Shown here in pieces: positions 8,203 to 16,521 of a DNA stretch of 64,000 nucleotides; position 1 is the stretch's first letter, and each line of letters opens with the position of its first letter. A program made the translations under genes and the position numbers. Location of the stretch: the NCBI RefSeq assembly GCF_002157835.1, contig NZ_CP020809.1, forward strand, positions 558,001-622,000. Direction: 5' to 3'. The stretch is from Mycobacterium dioxanotrophicus. Lineage in GTDB: Bacteria > Actinomycetota > Actinomycetes > Mycobacteriales > Mycobacteriaceae. A model generated the notes under the pieces. That model saw only the letters and a list, made by a program, of their open reading frames with translations, was not told where the DNA came from and searched no databases.

Positions 8203-8672
8203 ACGCGTTCCAGGAAGAAGTACAGAAGGCGGCCAGTCCCGGAGCTGAAGTCCACGGCGCCCTTGCCGTTCATGATCCCCATCACGGTCTTGTCGTCGAC
8301 AACCTTGAAGTGGTCGTGCACGGGCTTGCCGTCGTAGACCATGGTCGCGGTCACCTCGCCGCGGAACTCCTCCAGCCACAGGCTGGCCTCGCCGTTCATG
8401 GCTTCGGTGTTGGAGAACTTGTTGCCGTCGCCGTCCAGGCACACCAGCGGCTTGGCGTCCGACGCCGAGTTGAACGTCTTGCCGAACCAGTTGAGGCGCT
8501 TCATGAATCCGTTGGCCTTGTGCCCGGTCTGAAATTCGCCGCCCCGCCACTCGCCGAGCATGAAATCGATGCTCGCAGGCGTCAGCACAGCCCACAGCGC
8601 GTCGAGCTCGGCGTCGGGAATCTGTCCCTCGCGGTTCTTGAACGCGTCGAACGTGTTGCGGGCGTCGGTCAT
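8199..8672 (-). CDS. DUF4334 (GXWXG) domain protein
   Basis: This 157-residue protein has the N-terminal GEWRGGEFQTGHKANGFM motif of GXWXG proteins and a C-terminal DUF4334 region with DDKTVMGIMNGKG and LYFFLERV. Family members are small beta-rich proteins thought to bind lipid-like ligands; no enzyme activity is established. Its ATG overlaps the stop of pat (ATGA), so it is the second gene of a pat operon. Confidence 0.8.
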   Translation of the reverse strand: MTDARNTFDAFKNREGQIPDAELDALWAVLTPASIDFMLGEWRGGEFQTGHKANGFMKRLNWFGKTFNSASDAKPLVCLDGDGNKFSNTEAMNGEASLWLEEFRGEVTATMVYDGKPVHDHFKVVDDKTVMGIMNGKGAVDFSSGTGRLLYFFLERV

Positions 8673-9724
8673 CGTTGTCCTATCCAGCGCGTGGCGAATT
8701 CCAGGAACGCGTCGTTCTCGTGCGGGGCGCCGATGGTGACGCGCACGCCGTCCTCACCGTACGGGCGGACGACGAGCCGGTTGTCGGCGGCCTGCGCGAC
8801 GAAGTCGGCGGTGCGCTCGGCCAGCGGCAGCCACACGAAGTTGGCCTGCGACGGCGGCAGCGTGAATCCGGCGTCCCGCAGCGCGGTGCTCACCCGGGCG
8901 CGTTCGGCGACGACGGTGTCGGTGCGGGCCAGCAGTTCCTCGGCGGCGTCCAGGCAGGCGACCGCGGCGGCCTGCGACAGGCTGGTGGCGCTGAACGGCA
9001 CGTAGACCTTGCCCAGGGCCGTCACGACGTCCGGGTCGGCGATGGCGTAACCGACCCGCAGCCCGGCCAGCCCGTAGGCCTTCGAGAAGGTGCGGAGCAC
9101 AACGACGTTGGGGTGGGTACGGACCAGTCCGAAGCTGTCGGGCGCCAATCCGTCGCGGATGTACTCGATGTACGCCTCGTCGAGCACGATCAGGATGTGC
9201 GACGGGACCGCGGCGACGAACCGGGCCAGGGCCTCGGGGTCGACGACCGTGCTGGTCGGGTTGTTCGGGTTGCAGACGAAGATCAGCCGGGTCCGGTCGG
9301 TGATCGCGGCCAGCATGGCGTCCAGGTCGTGGGTGTGGTCGCGCAGCGCCACCTGTACCGGGGTGGCGCCGACCGTGCGCACCTGCAGTGGATAGACCTC
9401 GAAACTGCGCCAGGCGAACAGCACCTCGTCGCCGACGGTGGAGGTGATCTGGATCAACTGCTGGCACAGGCTCACCGAGCCGCAGCCCACGGAGATGTGC
9501 TCGGGTGTGAAGTCGGTGTGCTTGGCCAGGGCCTCGCGAAGGTCGCGGTAGCCGTTGTCGGGGTAGCGGTTCAGGTTGTCCATCGCCTCGGTGATCGCGG
9601 CCCGCACGCTCGGCAGTGGGCCGTGCACGGTTTCGTTGCTGGCGATCTTGATGGCGCCGGGAACCGTCTTGCCGGGTGTGTAGGCGGGAATCTGGTCCAA
9701 CACGGGGCGCAAACGGGCGGTCAC
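8669..9724 (-). CDS. pat: Aromatic/histidinol-phosphate aminotransferase
   Basis: This 351-residue fold-type I PLP enzyme has SNETVHGPLPSV, the cofactor-stacking region GCGSVSLCQQL, the NPNNPTSTVV motif, LDEAYIEY and the PLP-lysine motif TFSKAYGLAGLRVGYA. A C-terminal Arg (about residue 330) would bind the substrate carboxylate. It matches the actinobacterial Pat group (annotated hisC2 or pat, Rv3772), which transfers amino groups to phenylpyruvate or hydroxyphenylpyruvate. The position just before a tRNA-Ser(GCU)/tRNA-Arg pair fits the M. tuberculosis order as I recall it. Confidence 0.85.
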   Translation of the reverse strand: MTARLRPVLDQIPAYTPGKTVPGAIKIASNETVHGPLPSVRAAITEAMDNLNRYPDNGYRDLREALAKHTDFTPEHISVGCGSVSLCQQLIQITSTVGDEVLFAWRSFEVYPLQVRTVGATPVQVALRDHTHDLDAMLAAITDRTRLIFVCNPNNPTSTVVDPEALARFVAAVPSHILIVLDEAYIEYIRDGLAPDSFGLVRTHPNVVVLRTFSKAYGLAGLRVGYAIADPDVVTALGKVYVPFSATSLSQAAAVACLDAAEELLARTDTVVAERARVSTALRDAGFTLPPSQANFVWLPLAERTADFVAQAADNRLVVRPYGEDGVRVTIGAPHENDAFLEFATRWIGQR

Positions 9725-9755
9725 CTGAACAGCATAGGGCGGCCGAAAAGCCGCT

Positions 9756-9785
9756 TTGCTTCTAGCGCCCGGGCATGTGTAGGCT
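9756..9785 (+). promoter_or_regulatory. Possible promoter of tRNA-Ser(GCU)
   Basis: TTGCTT at 9756-9761 and TAGGCT at 9780-9785 are separated by 18 bases and resemble -35 and -10 elements. They lie about 65 bases before the tRNA. Confidence 0.35.
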
Positions 9786-9850
9786 GTGCCCTCGGCGGTT
9801 CCGGGGACAGTCTGAAAGCCAGATCGGGTCCGGTACCCTCAAGAAGTTCA

Positions 9851-9942
9851 GGAGGCGTGCCAGAGCGGCCGAATGGGACTCACTGCTAATGAGTTGTCCC
9901 CTTTACGGGGGACCGGAGGTTCAAATCCTCTCGCCTCCGCCA
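9851..9942 (+). tRNA. tRNA-Ser (anticodon GCU)
   Basis: The acceptor arms GGAGGCG and CGCCTCC pair fully, followed by discriminator G and an encoded CCA (9940-9942). The anticodon stem ACTCA/TGAGT encloses loop CTGCTAA with anticodon GCT. A long variable arm (GTCCCC..GGGGAC) and the T-loop GGTTCAAATCC confirm a class II serine tRNA. Confidence 0.97.
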
Positions 9943-9979
9943 CGGCTGGAACGTCAGCCGTACAACTTAATACGTGCAC

Positions 9980-10052
9980 GCGCCCGTAGCTCAACGGATA
10001 GAGCATCTGACTACGGATCAGAAGGTTAGGGGTTCGAATCCCTTCGGGCGCA
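9980..10052 (+). tRNA. tRNA-Arg (anticodon ACG)
   Basis: The arms GCGCCCG and CGGGCGC pair, with discriminator A at 10052 and no encoded CCA. The anticodon stem TCTGA/TCAGA encloses CTACGGA, giving ACG, in which the first A would be edited to inosine by TadA (gene at 36952). The T-loop GGTTCGAATCC is standard. It follows the tRNA-Ser by 37 bases and is probably co-transcribed. Confidence 0.97.
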
Positions 10053-10059
10053 CAACAGA

Positions 10060-10100
10060 CATCCGCTCACCCACAGCATTGAGGGTGAGCGGATGTTTTT
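10060..10100 (+). terminator. Rho-independent terminator of the tRNA pair
   Basis: A perfect 13-bp stem (CATCCGCTCACCC at 10060-10072 with its complement at 10083-10095) and a ten-base loop are followed by TTTTT at 10096-10100. It ends the tRNA-Ser/tRNA-Arg transcript and lies just beyond the convergent PBP gene. Confidence 0.92.
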
Positions 10101-10102
10101 GT

Positions 10103-12559
10103 TCACGGCGCAGGCGGTGGCGGCGGTTCCGGCCCGGGCGGGGGAGCCGGAGCAGGAAGGGTTATCGGCGGCAGCCCTGGGATCTGGATGACGTTGGGTG
10201 GTGGCACATCGCCGGGTGGAGGTGGTGGCGCCTGCGGCGGGGGAACGTAGACCGGCGGCGGTGGCACATAGCCCGTGCTGGTGTTGATCGTGATGATCGA
10301 GCCGGGAATGGTCTTGCCGCTGGGGGTCGTCCCCACCACCGAACCCCTGGTGGCTTCGCTGTTCACCTGAACGGGTTGGTCGGCGACCCGGAAGCCCGCG
10401 TCTTGCAGGCGTTTGCGTGCCTCGTCGAGTTTCATACCGGTCACACTGGGCACCTGGCCGCCCGGGCCACCGTCGACATAGCGCGGGTCGACCGGGGGCA
10501 ACGCCACCGGGCCGAAATCGTTGGCGATCGGGCTCATAGCCGCATACCACGTCAGAGCGGGCTCGGTGCCGCCGTACAGGTTGCCGTCGCTGCATTTGCG
10601 CAAGGGGTAGGAGCACAGACCTGACGGCGTGGCGGAGTCGTCGAAAATGTAGTTCGCCCCGGCATACCGGTTGGTGAAGCCGAGGAATGCCGACGACCGG
10701 TGGGCTTCGGTGGTGCCGGTCTTCGCCGACATCGGCAGGGTCCAGTTGACCGAGCTCGCCGCGCCGGCCGCGGTTCCGTTGACGGCGTCCTTGCTGAGCG
10801 CGTTGGCCATCGTGTTGGCCAGGCCCTCGGGGACCACCTGTTCGCAGGGGGCTGTCTTGACGGTCACTTCACGGCCGTTGCGGTCGAAAATCCTGTCGAT
10901 GGGGCTCGGCGGACACCAGGTGCCGCCCGACGCGAGCGTCGCCCCCACATTGGCCAGCTCGAGCGCGTTGAGCTCGATCGGCCCGAGCGTGAAGGATCCG
11001 ATGTTCTGCCGCTTGACGTAATCGGCGATGCTGTCGTTCGGGTCGGAGCTGTAGGCGCCCGCGCTGCCGGGTTCGGCGTAGGTTCTCATGCCGAGTCGGA
11101 CCGCCATGTCCACCGCACGCGGCACCCCGATCTGTGAGATGAGTTTGGCGAAGGCGGTATTGGGTGACTGGGCCAGCGCGTCGGTGACGCTCAGCGGGCT
11201 ACGGTAGGGCCGCACATTCGTCACACACCAGGTTTCCTTGGGACACCCGGGCGCAGTGCTGTCGCCCAGGCCCTTGCCCAGAAACGTTTGTGGGACATCG
11301 AGTTGGGTGCTGATCCCCATGCCCATCTCGAGGGCGGCGGCGGTGGTGAAGATCTTGAAGATCGACCCGGCGCCGTCACCGACCAGGGAGAACGGCTGGG
11401 GCCGCACCGTCTGATTGGCGTTGAGGTCGAGGCCGTACGTGCGGCTGTCGGCCATCGCGACGATCCGGTGCGCATCCTTGCCCGGAATGATGACGCTCAT
11501 CACGCTCGCGACGCCGTCGGTGTCTGGGCTGGCCCGCTTGTCGATCGCCGCCTTGACGCTGTCCTGCACCTTGGGGTCCAGCGTGGTGCGGATCAGATAA
11601 CCGTTGCGCGCAATGTCTTCCACGGTCAGACCGGCGCGCGCCAGGTATTGCAGGACATACTCGCAGAAGAAGGCGCGGTCGCCGGCGGCGATGCACCCCT
11701 GCGGCAGCGGCTCTGCCTGGGGCAGCACGCCCAACGGCGTGGCCTTGGCGGCGCGGAGTTCCTCGGCGCGGTCCGGCAGGTAGTCGATCAAGGTGTCGAG
11801 CACGGTATTGCGCCGGGCCAGCGCGCCGTCCGGGTTGCTGTACGGGTTGAGAGTGCTGGTGGACCGCACCAGGCCGGCCAGCAGCGCAGCCTGCGGCCAA
11901 TTGAGCTGTGCGGCGTCGACGCCGAAGTAGGTGCGCGCCGCGTCCTGGACACCGAAGGAGCCATTGCCGAACGACACCAGGTTCAGATAGCGGGTCAGGA
12001 TCTGCTCTTTGGACAGCACCTTGTCCATGGCCAGCGCTATCCGCATCTCCCGCAGCTTGCGCGCCGGGGTGACCTCGACGGCGGTCCGACGCTGGGCGTC
12101 TGTTTTCGCCGTGACCAGAAGGTTGTAGTTCTTGACGTACTGCTGCTCGATGGTCGACCCTCCGCGCACCTCTTCGACTCCCCGCAGATAACCGAACAGC
12201 CCGTTCAGAGTGCCCTGGATGTCCACGCCGTCGTGTTCGGTGAAGCGTTTGTCCTCGACCGAGACGATCGCCAGTTTCATGGTGTTGGCGATCTGGTCGC
12301 TGCGCACCACCCACCGGCGCTGGTCGTACAACCACGCGATGGGCGTTCCTGCGGCGTCGACCATGGTGGTGACGATCGGTGCCTCGCCGTCGAGTACTTC
12401 CGAGGAGTCCTGCGCCACCGCGTCGGAAAGCCGTCCCGCCAACATGCCTGCGCTGCCGAAGGCCGGGAACAGCAACGCCGCCATGAGTACACCGGCCAGC
12501 ATGCAGAGCCAGGCCAGCCGGGCAACCAAAGCCCACTTTCGCGGGCCCGGGTCGGACAT
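10103..12559 (-). CDS. Class A penicillin-binding protein with PASTA domain (PonA2/PonA3 type)
   Basis: This is an 818-residue bifunctional cell-wall synthase. A single N-terminal membrane helix (about residues 11-35) anchors it. The GT51 glycosyltransferase domain has EDKRFTEHDGVD (catalytic Glu) and RGGSTIEQQYVKN. The transpeptidase has SIFK (nucleophile Ser), SPN and KTGTTE. One PASTA repeat (about residues 700-765, VPSVTGMKLDEARKRL onward) follows, then a tail very rich in proline. It builds peptidoglycan at the outer membrane face. M. smegmatis carries a third class A enzyme, PonA3, absent from M. tuberculosis; this is my best match, since the ponA1 and ponA2 neighbours are missing here. 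Intact motifs suggest both activities are functional. Confidence 0.88.
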   Translation of the reverse strand: MSDPGPRKWALVARLAWLCMLAGVLMAALLFPAFGSAGMLAGRLSDAVAQDSSEVLDGEAPIVTTMVDAAGTPIAWLYDQRRWVVRSDQIANTMKLAIVSVEDKRFTEHDGVDIQGTLNGLFGYLRGVEEVRGGSTIEQQYVKNYNLLVTAKTDAQRRTAVEVTPARKLREMRIALAMDKVLSKEQILTRYLNLVSFGNGSFGVQDAARTYFGVDAAQLNWPQAALLAGLVRSTSTLNPYSNPDGALARRNTVLDTLIDYLPDRAEELRAAKATPLGVLPQAEPLPQGCIAAGDRAFFCEYVLQYLARAGLTVEDIARNGYLIRTTLDPKVQDSVKAAIDKRASPDTDGVASVMSVIIPGKDAHRIVAMADSRTYGLDLNANQTVRPQPFSLVGDGAGSIFKIFTTAAALEMGMGISTQLDVPQTFLGKGLGDSTAPGCPKETWCVTNVRPYRSPLSVTDALAQSPNTAFAKLISQIGVPRAVDMAVRLGMRTYAEPGSAGAYSSDPNDSIADYVKRQNIGSFTLGPIELNALELANVGATLASGGTWCPPSPIDRIFDRNGREVTVKTAPCEQVVPEGLANTMANALSKDAVNGTAAGAASSVNWTLPMSAKTGTTEAHRSSAFLGFTNRYAGANYIFDDSATPSGLCSYPLRKCSDGNLYGGTEPALTWYAAMSPIANDFGPVALPPVDPRYVDGGPGGQVPSVTGMKLDEARKRLQDAGFRVADQPVQVNSEATRGSVVGTTPSGKTIPGSIITINTSTGYVPPPPVYVPPPQAPPPPPGDVPPPNVIQIPGLPPITLPAPAPPPGPEPPPPPAP

Positions 12560-12627
12560 AGATAGAGCGTATGGTCACGCGCCCGGGAATTTGACGAAAC
12601 GTGCTGTCCCAGCCGTCTTCCGGGCGG

Positions 12628-13257
12628 TCAGGTGTTCAGCTCGGTTTGGGCCTCGACGAATTCCGGCCGCATCGAGCGCAGCACCGGCAGCAGGAAGGTT
12701 CGGGCGTAGTTCTCGGGGCCGTCGGGGGCGTCGATGTTCACCGCGCCGCCGGGGATGAGGATCAGCGAGTGGATGGCACGCGACAGGTACTCGGCGAAGG
12801 GCGCACGCGCGGCCTGGGGGAGGTCCTCGTGGTCGAAGGTCGAGTCGACGAAGCCGCGGGACAGGTTCAGCGCCATGCTGTCTTCAGCGATCAGATAGGG
12901 CAGCAGCACCTCGGGGTTGACGCGTAACACCGTGGTCAGTGCGGGGTGGTGCCGCAGTAGTCGGTAGGCCTGTGCGAACCCGTGGACCAGCCGGTCCTCG
13001 GAGTCCTCGTACTGGTCGACGACCTCTTGAATGCCTGCGAAGTAGCGGGCCAGCTCGCTCTGCACCAGCGCACTGATCAGGGCGTCGCGACCTTTGAAGT
13101 ACAGGTACAGCGTGGCCCGGCCGATCTTGGCCTGCCGGGCTATCTCCTCCATCGAGAACTTCCGCAGACCGGTGATCGCGGCCAGTTGCAGCGCCCCCGC
13201 CAGGATGCGTTCGCGGGTGTCGGCCGAGTAGGCGCTGGTCGCGGGCCGTCGCTTCAC
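12628..13257 (-). CDS. TetR-family regulator of the AurF-like operon
   Basis: This 209-residue protein has a TetR HTH: TRERILAGALQLAAITGLRK, then MEEIARQAKIGRATLYLYFK, and a helical ligand domain. It diverges from the di-iron oxygenase gene across only 53 bases, which contain a palindrome (13274-13298). I infer that it represses both itself and the AurF-DUF4873-FprB operon. The ligand is unknown. Confidence 0.85.
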   Translation of the reverse strand: MKRRPATSAYSADTRERILAGALQLAAITGLRKFSMEEIARQAKIGRATLYLYFKGRDALISALVQSELARYFAGIQEVVDQYEDSEDRLVHGFAQAYRLLRHHPALTTVLRVNPEVLLPYLIAEDSMALNLSRGFVDSTFDHEDLPQAARAPFAEYLSRAIHSLILIPGGAVNIDAPDGPENYARTFLLPVLRSMRPEFVEAQTELNT

Positions 13258-13273
13258 GAGTCGATTCTATTCA

Positions 13274-13298
13274 TAGACAGAAAGACAAGAACTGTCTA
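13274..13298. promoter_or_regulatory. Probable TetR operator
   Basis: Inverted arms TAGACAG (13274-13280) and CTGTCTA (13292-13298) are separated by 11 bases, in the divergent intergenic region 13 bases before the oxygenase start. Confidence 0.65.
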
Positions 13299-13310
13299 AC
13301 CTTCCAAACC

Positions 13311-14231
13311 ATGACAGTGTTGTCCAAGATGTCCGACATACCGGGCTACGAAGCCCAGCGGCAGGAGATGGCCGACCGGCTGATCGGCGGCTCGATGCGA
13401 CGGTCCTACAACTCGGAAATCGATATCGACTGGGACGCCCCGCAGGATCCGGACCTCTTCTATCTGCCACCCGAAGGGGTGTCGCTCTACGGCACGCCGA
13501 TCTGGGAACAGATGAGCCACCGAGAGCGCGTCGAGCTGTCCCGCCAAGAGGCGGCCAACCTGCTCAGCCGCGGCGTGTGGTTCGAGAACACCCTCAACCA
13601 GGGCCTGCTGCGGGCGATGCTGTACCAGGACCCGACCTCACGCAATGTGCACTACGCCCTGACCGAGATCGGTGACGAGACCCGCCACATGATCATGTTC
13701 GGCCGCACCATCAGCGCCATCGGCGCTCGGCCGTACCGGTTGTCGAAGCTGCAGGCCTTCAGCGTGCAGCGGCTGCCATCGCTCTACAAGGGTCTGCTGC
13801 TGTGGGGCGCCGCCCTCTGCGGTGAGGAACTGCTCGACGATCTGCAGCGCCGTTTCGCCCACCACCCGCAGTTGCAGCCGATCATGGCGCAGGTGTTCCG
13901 CATCCATATCGCCGAGGAAGCGCGGCACATCCGCTATGCCCGCGAGGGCGTTCTGCGACGGCTGCAGCACTCGAAGTGGTGGGAGCGTCGACTTGCCAAG
14001 GACCTCAACGGAATCGCCGCCTTCGTCATCCGACGCCTGATGTACGACAAAGAGGTCTACCGGCGGTGCGGTCTGGACGTCAAGGAAGCGATGCGGCAGT
14101 CCCGGGCCAACCAACAGGTCGGCGCGATCCGGCAGGAGTCCTTCCGCAGCCTGTACCAGTTCATGGAGGACAACGGGCTGATGAGCTGGATCTCCCGACG
14201 CTTCTGGCGCTACTACGGATTCCTGGAGTGA
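13311..14231 (+). CDS. AurF-like di-iron oxygenase
   Basis: This 306-residue, mostly helical protein belongs to the AurF/diiron N-oxygenase group (PF11583). Carboxylate and histidine ligands are visible in three helices: RQEAANLLSRGVWFEN, ALTEIGDETRHMIMFG (ExxxETRH), and HIAEEARHIRYAREG (EExxH). AurF oxidises the amine of p-aminobenzoate to a nitro group; many mycobacterial members have no known substrate. It is followed, with overlaps or short gaps, by DUF4873 and an FprB reductase, which probably supply a partner and electrons. Divergent TetR control suggests induction by a small molecule. Confidence 0.85.
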   Translation: MTVLSKMSDIPGYEAQRQEMADRLIGGSMRRSYNSEIDIDWDAPQDPDLFYLPPEGVSLYGTPIWEQMSHRERVELSRQEAANLLSRGVWFENTLNQGLLRAMLYQDPTSRNVHYALTEIGDETRHMIMFGRTISAIGARPYRLSKLQAFSVQRLPSLYKGLLLWGAALCGEELLDDLQRRFAHHPQLQPIMAQVFRIHIAEEARHIRYAREGVLRRLQHSKWWERRLAKDLNGIAAFVIRRLMYDKEVYRRCGLDVKEAMRQSRANQQVGAIRQESFRSLYQFMEDNGLMSWISRRFWRYYGFLE

Positions 14232-15031
14232 GCCCGCTCGTCGATGTCGCCGTGGTGGGTTCGGCGACATCGGATGTGGTTCGGGCGCTGCGCGCAGACG
14301 TCGTGCTCGAATCCGCCGATTCGGCGGTGTTCGACGCTGCGGCCGATCGTTGGTCAATCGGCGATGTGGCCGCCCGGGTGCTGATCGACACGGCACCGCA
14401 AACCGGCTCTCGCACAGGGTTGGTGGATGACCAGACTGCACGGACCCGCTACGGCGCGCACCCGTACCTCGGGCTGGCGCGGCACGGCTTTCCCAACCAC
14501 TTCACGGTCACCGACGAGGATGCCGCGCGCTATGTGTCGGCGTGCCTGAACGCGTTGCGGGCTCGGGGGTGCACCCGCATCGAGGTCAAGCCGCACGTGC
14601 AGGGGCAGTACAGCCGCCAGGTCGACGCCGGTATCGCCCGCCCGCGCCGAAAAGCCCGTCGGACACCGGATCTCGCGGAGTACGAGTTCACCAGCCCACG
14701 GGATCGCGAGGAAGACGACGAGGAGTACCGCGGTGCCGCCGTGCTGATCGCTGCCGACGGTACCGAGGTCGCCGTGCAGGTCCACCTGCTGGCGCTGTAT
14801 CAGCCCGTCGACAACATGGTGCGCTGGTCGGGACGGATCCAACCGTCCCCGGATCTCGCCCGCCTGCACCGCAACGTCAATCAACCGGTGCAGATCCGCG
14901 TCGACGGTCGGCCGGCGGTGCCCGCCATCCTGGTCGACCATGACCCGTGGGGCGGTTCCCACGTTGTCGGCGAAGGACTTTCGCCGTATCCGCTGCCCCT
15001 GCTGGCCGAACTGGCCCTGCTCGACGGATAG
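14228..15031 (+). CDS. DUF4873 domain protein
   Basis: This 267-residue protein starts at a GTG overlapping the oxygenase stop (GTGA). The first ~85 residues form a degenerate nucleotide-fold-like segment (VDVAVVGSATSDVVRALRAD). The second half contains DUF4873: YRGAAVLIAADGTEVAVQVH, LLALYQPVDNMVRWSGRI and DPWGGSHVVGEG. DUF4873 is often fused to flavin monooxygenases in actinobacteria, so it may serve as a scaffold or substrate-binding partner of the oxygenase. No catalytic motif is evident, and the N-terminal part lacks a proper GxGxxG. Confidence 0.75.
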   Translation: MSPLVDVAVVGSATSDVVRALRADVVLESADSAVFDAAADRWSIGDVAARVLIDTAPQTGSRTGLVDDQTARTRYGAHPYLGLARHGFPNHFTVTDEDAARYVSACLNALRARGCTRIEVKPHVQGQYSRQVDAGIARPRRKARRTPDLAEYEFTSPRDREEDDEEYRGAAVLIAADGTEVAVQVHLLALYQPVDNMVRWSGRIQPSPDLARLHRNVNQPVQIRVDGRPAVPAILVDHDPWGGSHVVGEGLSPYPLPLLAELALLDG

Positions 15032-15038
15032 GACTTTC

Positions 15039-16478
15039 GTGACATACGTCGTCACCCAGAACTGTTGCAGTGACGCGTCGTGCGTCGTGGTGTGCCCGGT
15101 GGGCTGTATCCATCCCACCCCGGACGAACCCGGATTCGCCACGGCCGAGATGCTCTACATCGACCCGGACACCTGCGTGGACTGCGGTGCCTGCGCCGAC
15201 GCGTGCCCGGTGGACGCCATCCGGCCCGACGCCGCATTGTCGGCCGACGACCAGTGGTACGCCCGGGCGAATGCCGACTATTACCAAGGCAATCCGCCCA
15301 GCCCAGAGTGGTACCGGCGGCAGCCGCCGCAGATCGCGCGGGTGACTGCCGAAGGGCTGCGGGTCGCGATCGTCGGATCCGGTGCTGCCGGGTTCTACGC
15401 CGCCACAGCACTGCTGCGGCACCCGGGCGTGCGGGTCGACATGTACGAGAAGCTCTCGGCGCCGCACGGGCTGATCCGCTACGGCGTGGCGCCCGACCAT
15501 CCCGCCACCAAGGCGGTTGCCGGCCAGTTCGGTTGGCCTGCCGGGCAACAGAAGCGCTTTGCGCTGCATCTGGGCGTCGAAGTGGGCGGGGCGGGCCCCA
15601 GTCACGACACGTTGCTCGACGAGCACCACGCCGTCATCTACGCCACCGGCTCGGCAGGCGAACGCAGGCTCGACATCCCGGGCGAGGAGTTGCCCGGCGT
15701 GATCGGGGCGCTGCAGTTCGTGGGCTGGTACAACGGCCATCCCGAACATGCCCTGCTGGCTCCCGACCTCACGGGCCCGCGTGCCGTGGTCATCGGCAAC
15801 GGCAACGTCGCACTCGATCTGGCCCGGATCCTGACCGCCGATCCGGATGCTCTGGCGGGCACCGACATCGCGAAACCCGCCCTGATGGCACTGCGAGACA
15901 GCGACATCGAGGAGGTCCTCGTTCTCGGGCGCCGTGGGGCCGCACATGCCGCCTTCACCGCGCCGGAACTGTACGCGCTGAGCCGGGTGCCCGGGCTCGA
16001 TGTGGTCGTCGACCCCGAGGACGTGGCATCCGGCGACGGGCCCAAGCTCGCGCTGTTGCGGGAGCTTGCGGAGCGTCCGAGGGAGACGGGCGGCAAGCGG
16101 ATCGTCCTGCGGTTCAACGCAGCACTGGAGGAGATCATCGGCGACGGCGCGGCGACCGGGGTCCGGTTGAGCACCGGAGAACTCGTCGAAGCCGGGTTGG
16201 TGCTGAGGTCGATCGGATTCGGTGGCGCCACGTTCGACACCGTCGCAGGGCGGGTTTCGCCCGGGGTATACGCGACCGGGTGGGCGCGGCGCGGCCCGAC
16301 CGGAGGCATCGGCACGAACCGCACCTGTGCGGAGGAAACGGTCGCCACTCTGCTGGCCGACTACGCTGCGGGCGCTCTCAACGCGCCGCGGCGTTCGGAG
16401 CCGGCGGGTCGGCGGCTGCGGTTGTGGCCGGTCGGGTCCCACGGCATGAAAAAGGTCGACGCGTCACGCTCCAGCTAG
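15039..16478 (+). CDS. fprB: Ferredoxin-fused NADPH-ferredoxin reductase
   Basis: This 479-residue protein combines an N-terminal 7-8-iron ferredoxin domain (residues 1-80, with NCCSDASCVVVCPVGCIHP and CVDCGACADACPVDAI) with an adrenodoxin-reductase-like flavoprotein: FAD motif VAIVGSGAAGFYAATAL, NADP motif VIGNGNVALDLARIL and C-terminal GWARRGPTGGIGTN. This is the FprB architecture, transferring electrons from NAD(P)H to iron-sulfur partners. The start is a GTG at 15039, seven bases after the DUF4873 stop. It is the likely electron source for the di-iron oxygenase. The last codons (MKKVDASRSS) coincide with the stem of the convergent mspA terminator. Confidence 0.85.
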   Translation: MTYVVTQNCCSDASCVVVCPVGCIHPTPDEPGFATAEMLYIDPDTCVDCGACADACPVDAIRPDAALSADDQWYARANADYYQGNPPSPEWYRRQPPQIARVTAEGLRVAIVGSGAAGFYAATALLRHPGVRVDMYEKLSAPHGLIRYGVAPDHPATKAVAGQFGWPAGQQKRFALHLGVEVGGAGPSHDTLLDEHHAVIYATGSAGERRLDIPGEELPGVIGALQFVGWYNGHPEHALLAPDLTGPRAVVIGNGNVALDLARILTADPDALAGTDIAKPALMALRDSDIEEVLVLGRRGAAHAAFTAPELYALSRVPGLDVVVDPEDVASGDGPKLALLRELAERPRETGGKRIVLRFNAALEEIIGDGAATGVRLSTGELVEAGLVLRSIGFGGATFDTVAGRVSPGVYATGWARRGPTGGIGTNRTCAEETVATLLADYAAGALNAPRRSEPAGRRLRLWPVGSHGMKKVDASRSS

Positions 16479-16501
16479 GGGAGGAGCGGACGCGTCGACC
16501 T
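16449..16501 (-). terminator. mspA terminator, overlapping the fprB coding end
   Basis: Perfect 13-bp arms at 16453-16465 (AGGTCGACGCGTC) and 16489-16501 enclose a 23-base loop. On the minus strand the hairpin is followed by TTTTT (complement of 16449-16453), giving a canonical terminator for mspA. The fprB stop codon lies inside the loop at 16476-16478. Confidence 0.88.
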
Positions 16502-16521
16502 AGGCCAGGGTAAACCTGAAC

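Noticed and set aside
9851..10052. tRNA pair as a phage attachment site
   Set aside because: No integrase and no repeated tRNA end were found nearby. The following gene is a cell-wall enzyme in the opposite orientation.
14877..16442. A 521-residue minus-strand frame
   Set aside because: It is antisense to fprB, which has both ferredoxin cysteines and FAD/NADP motifs.
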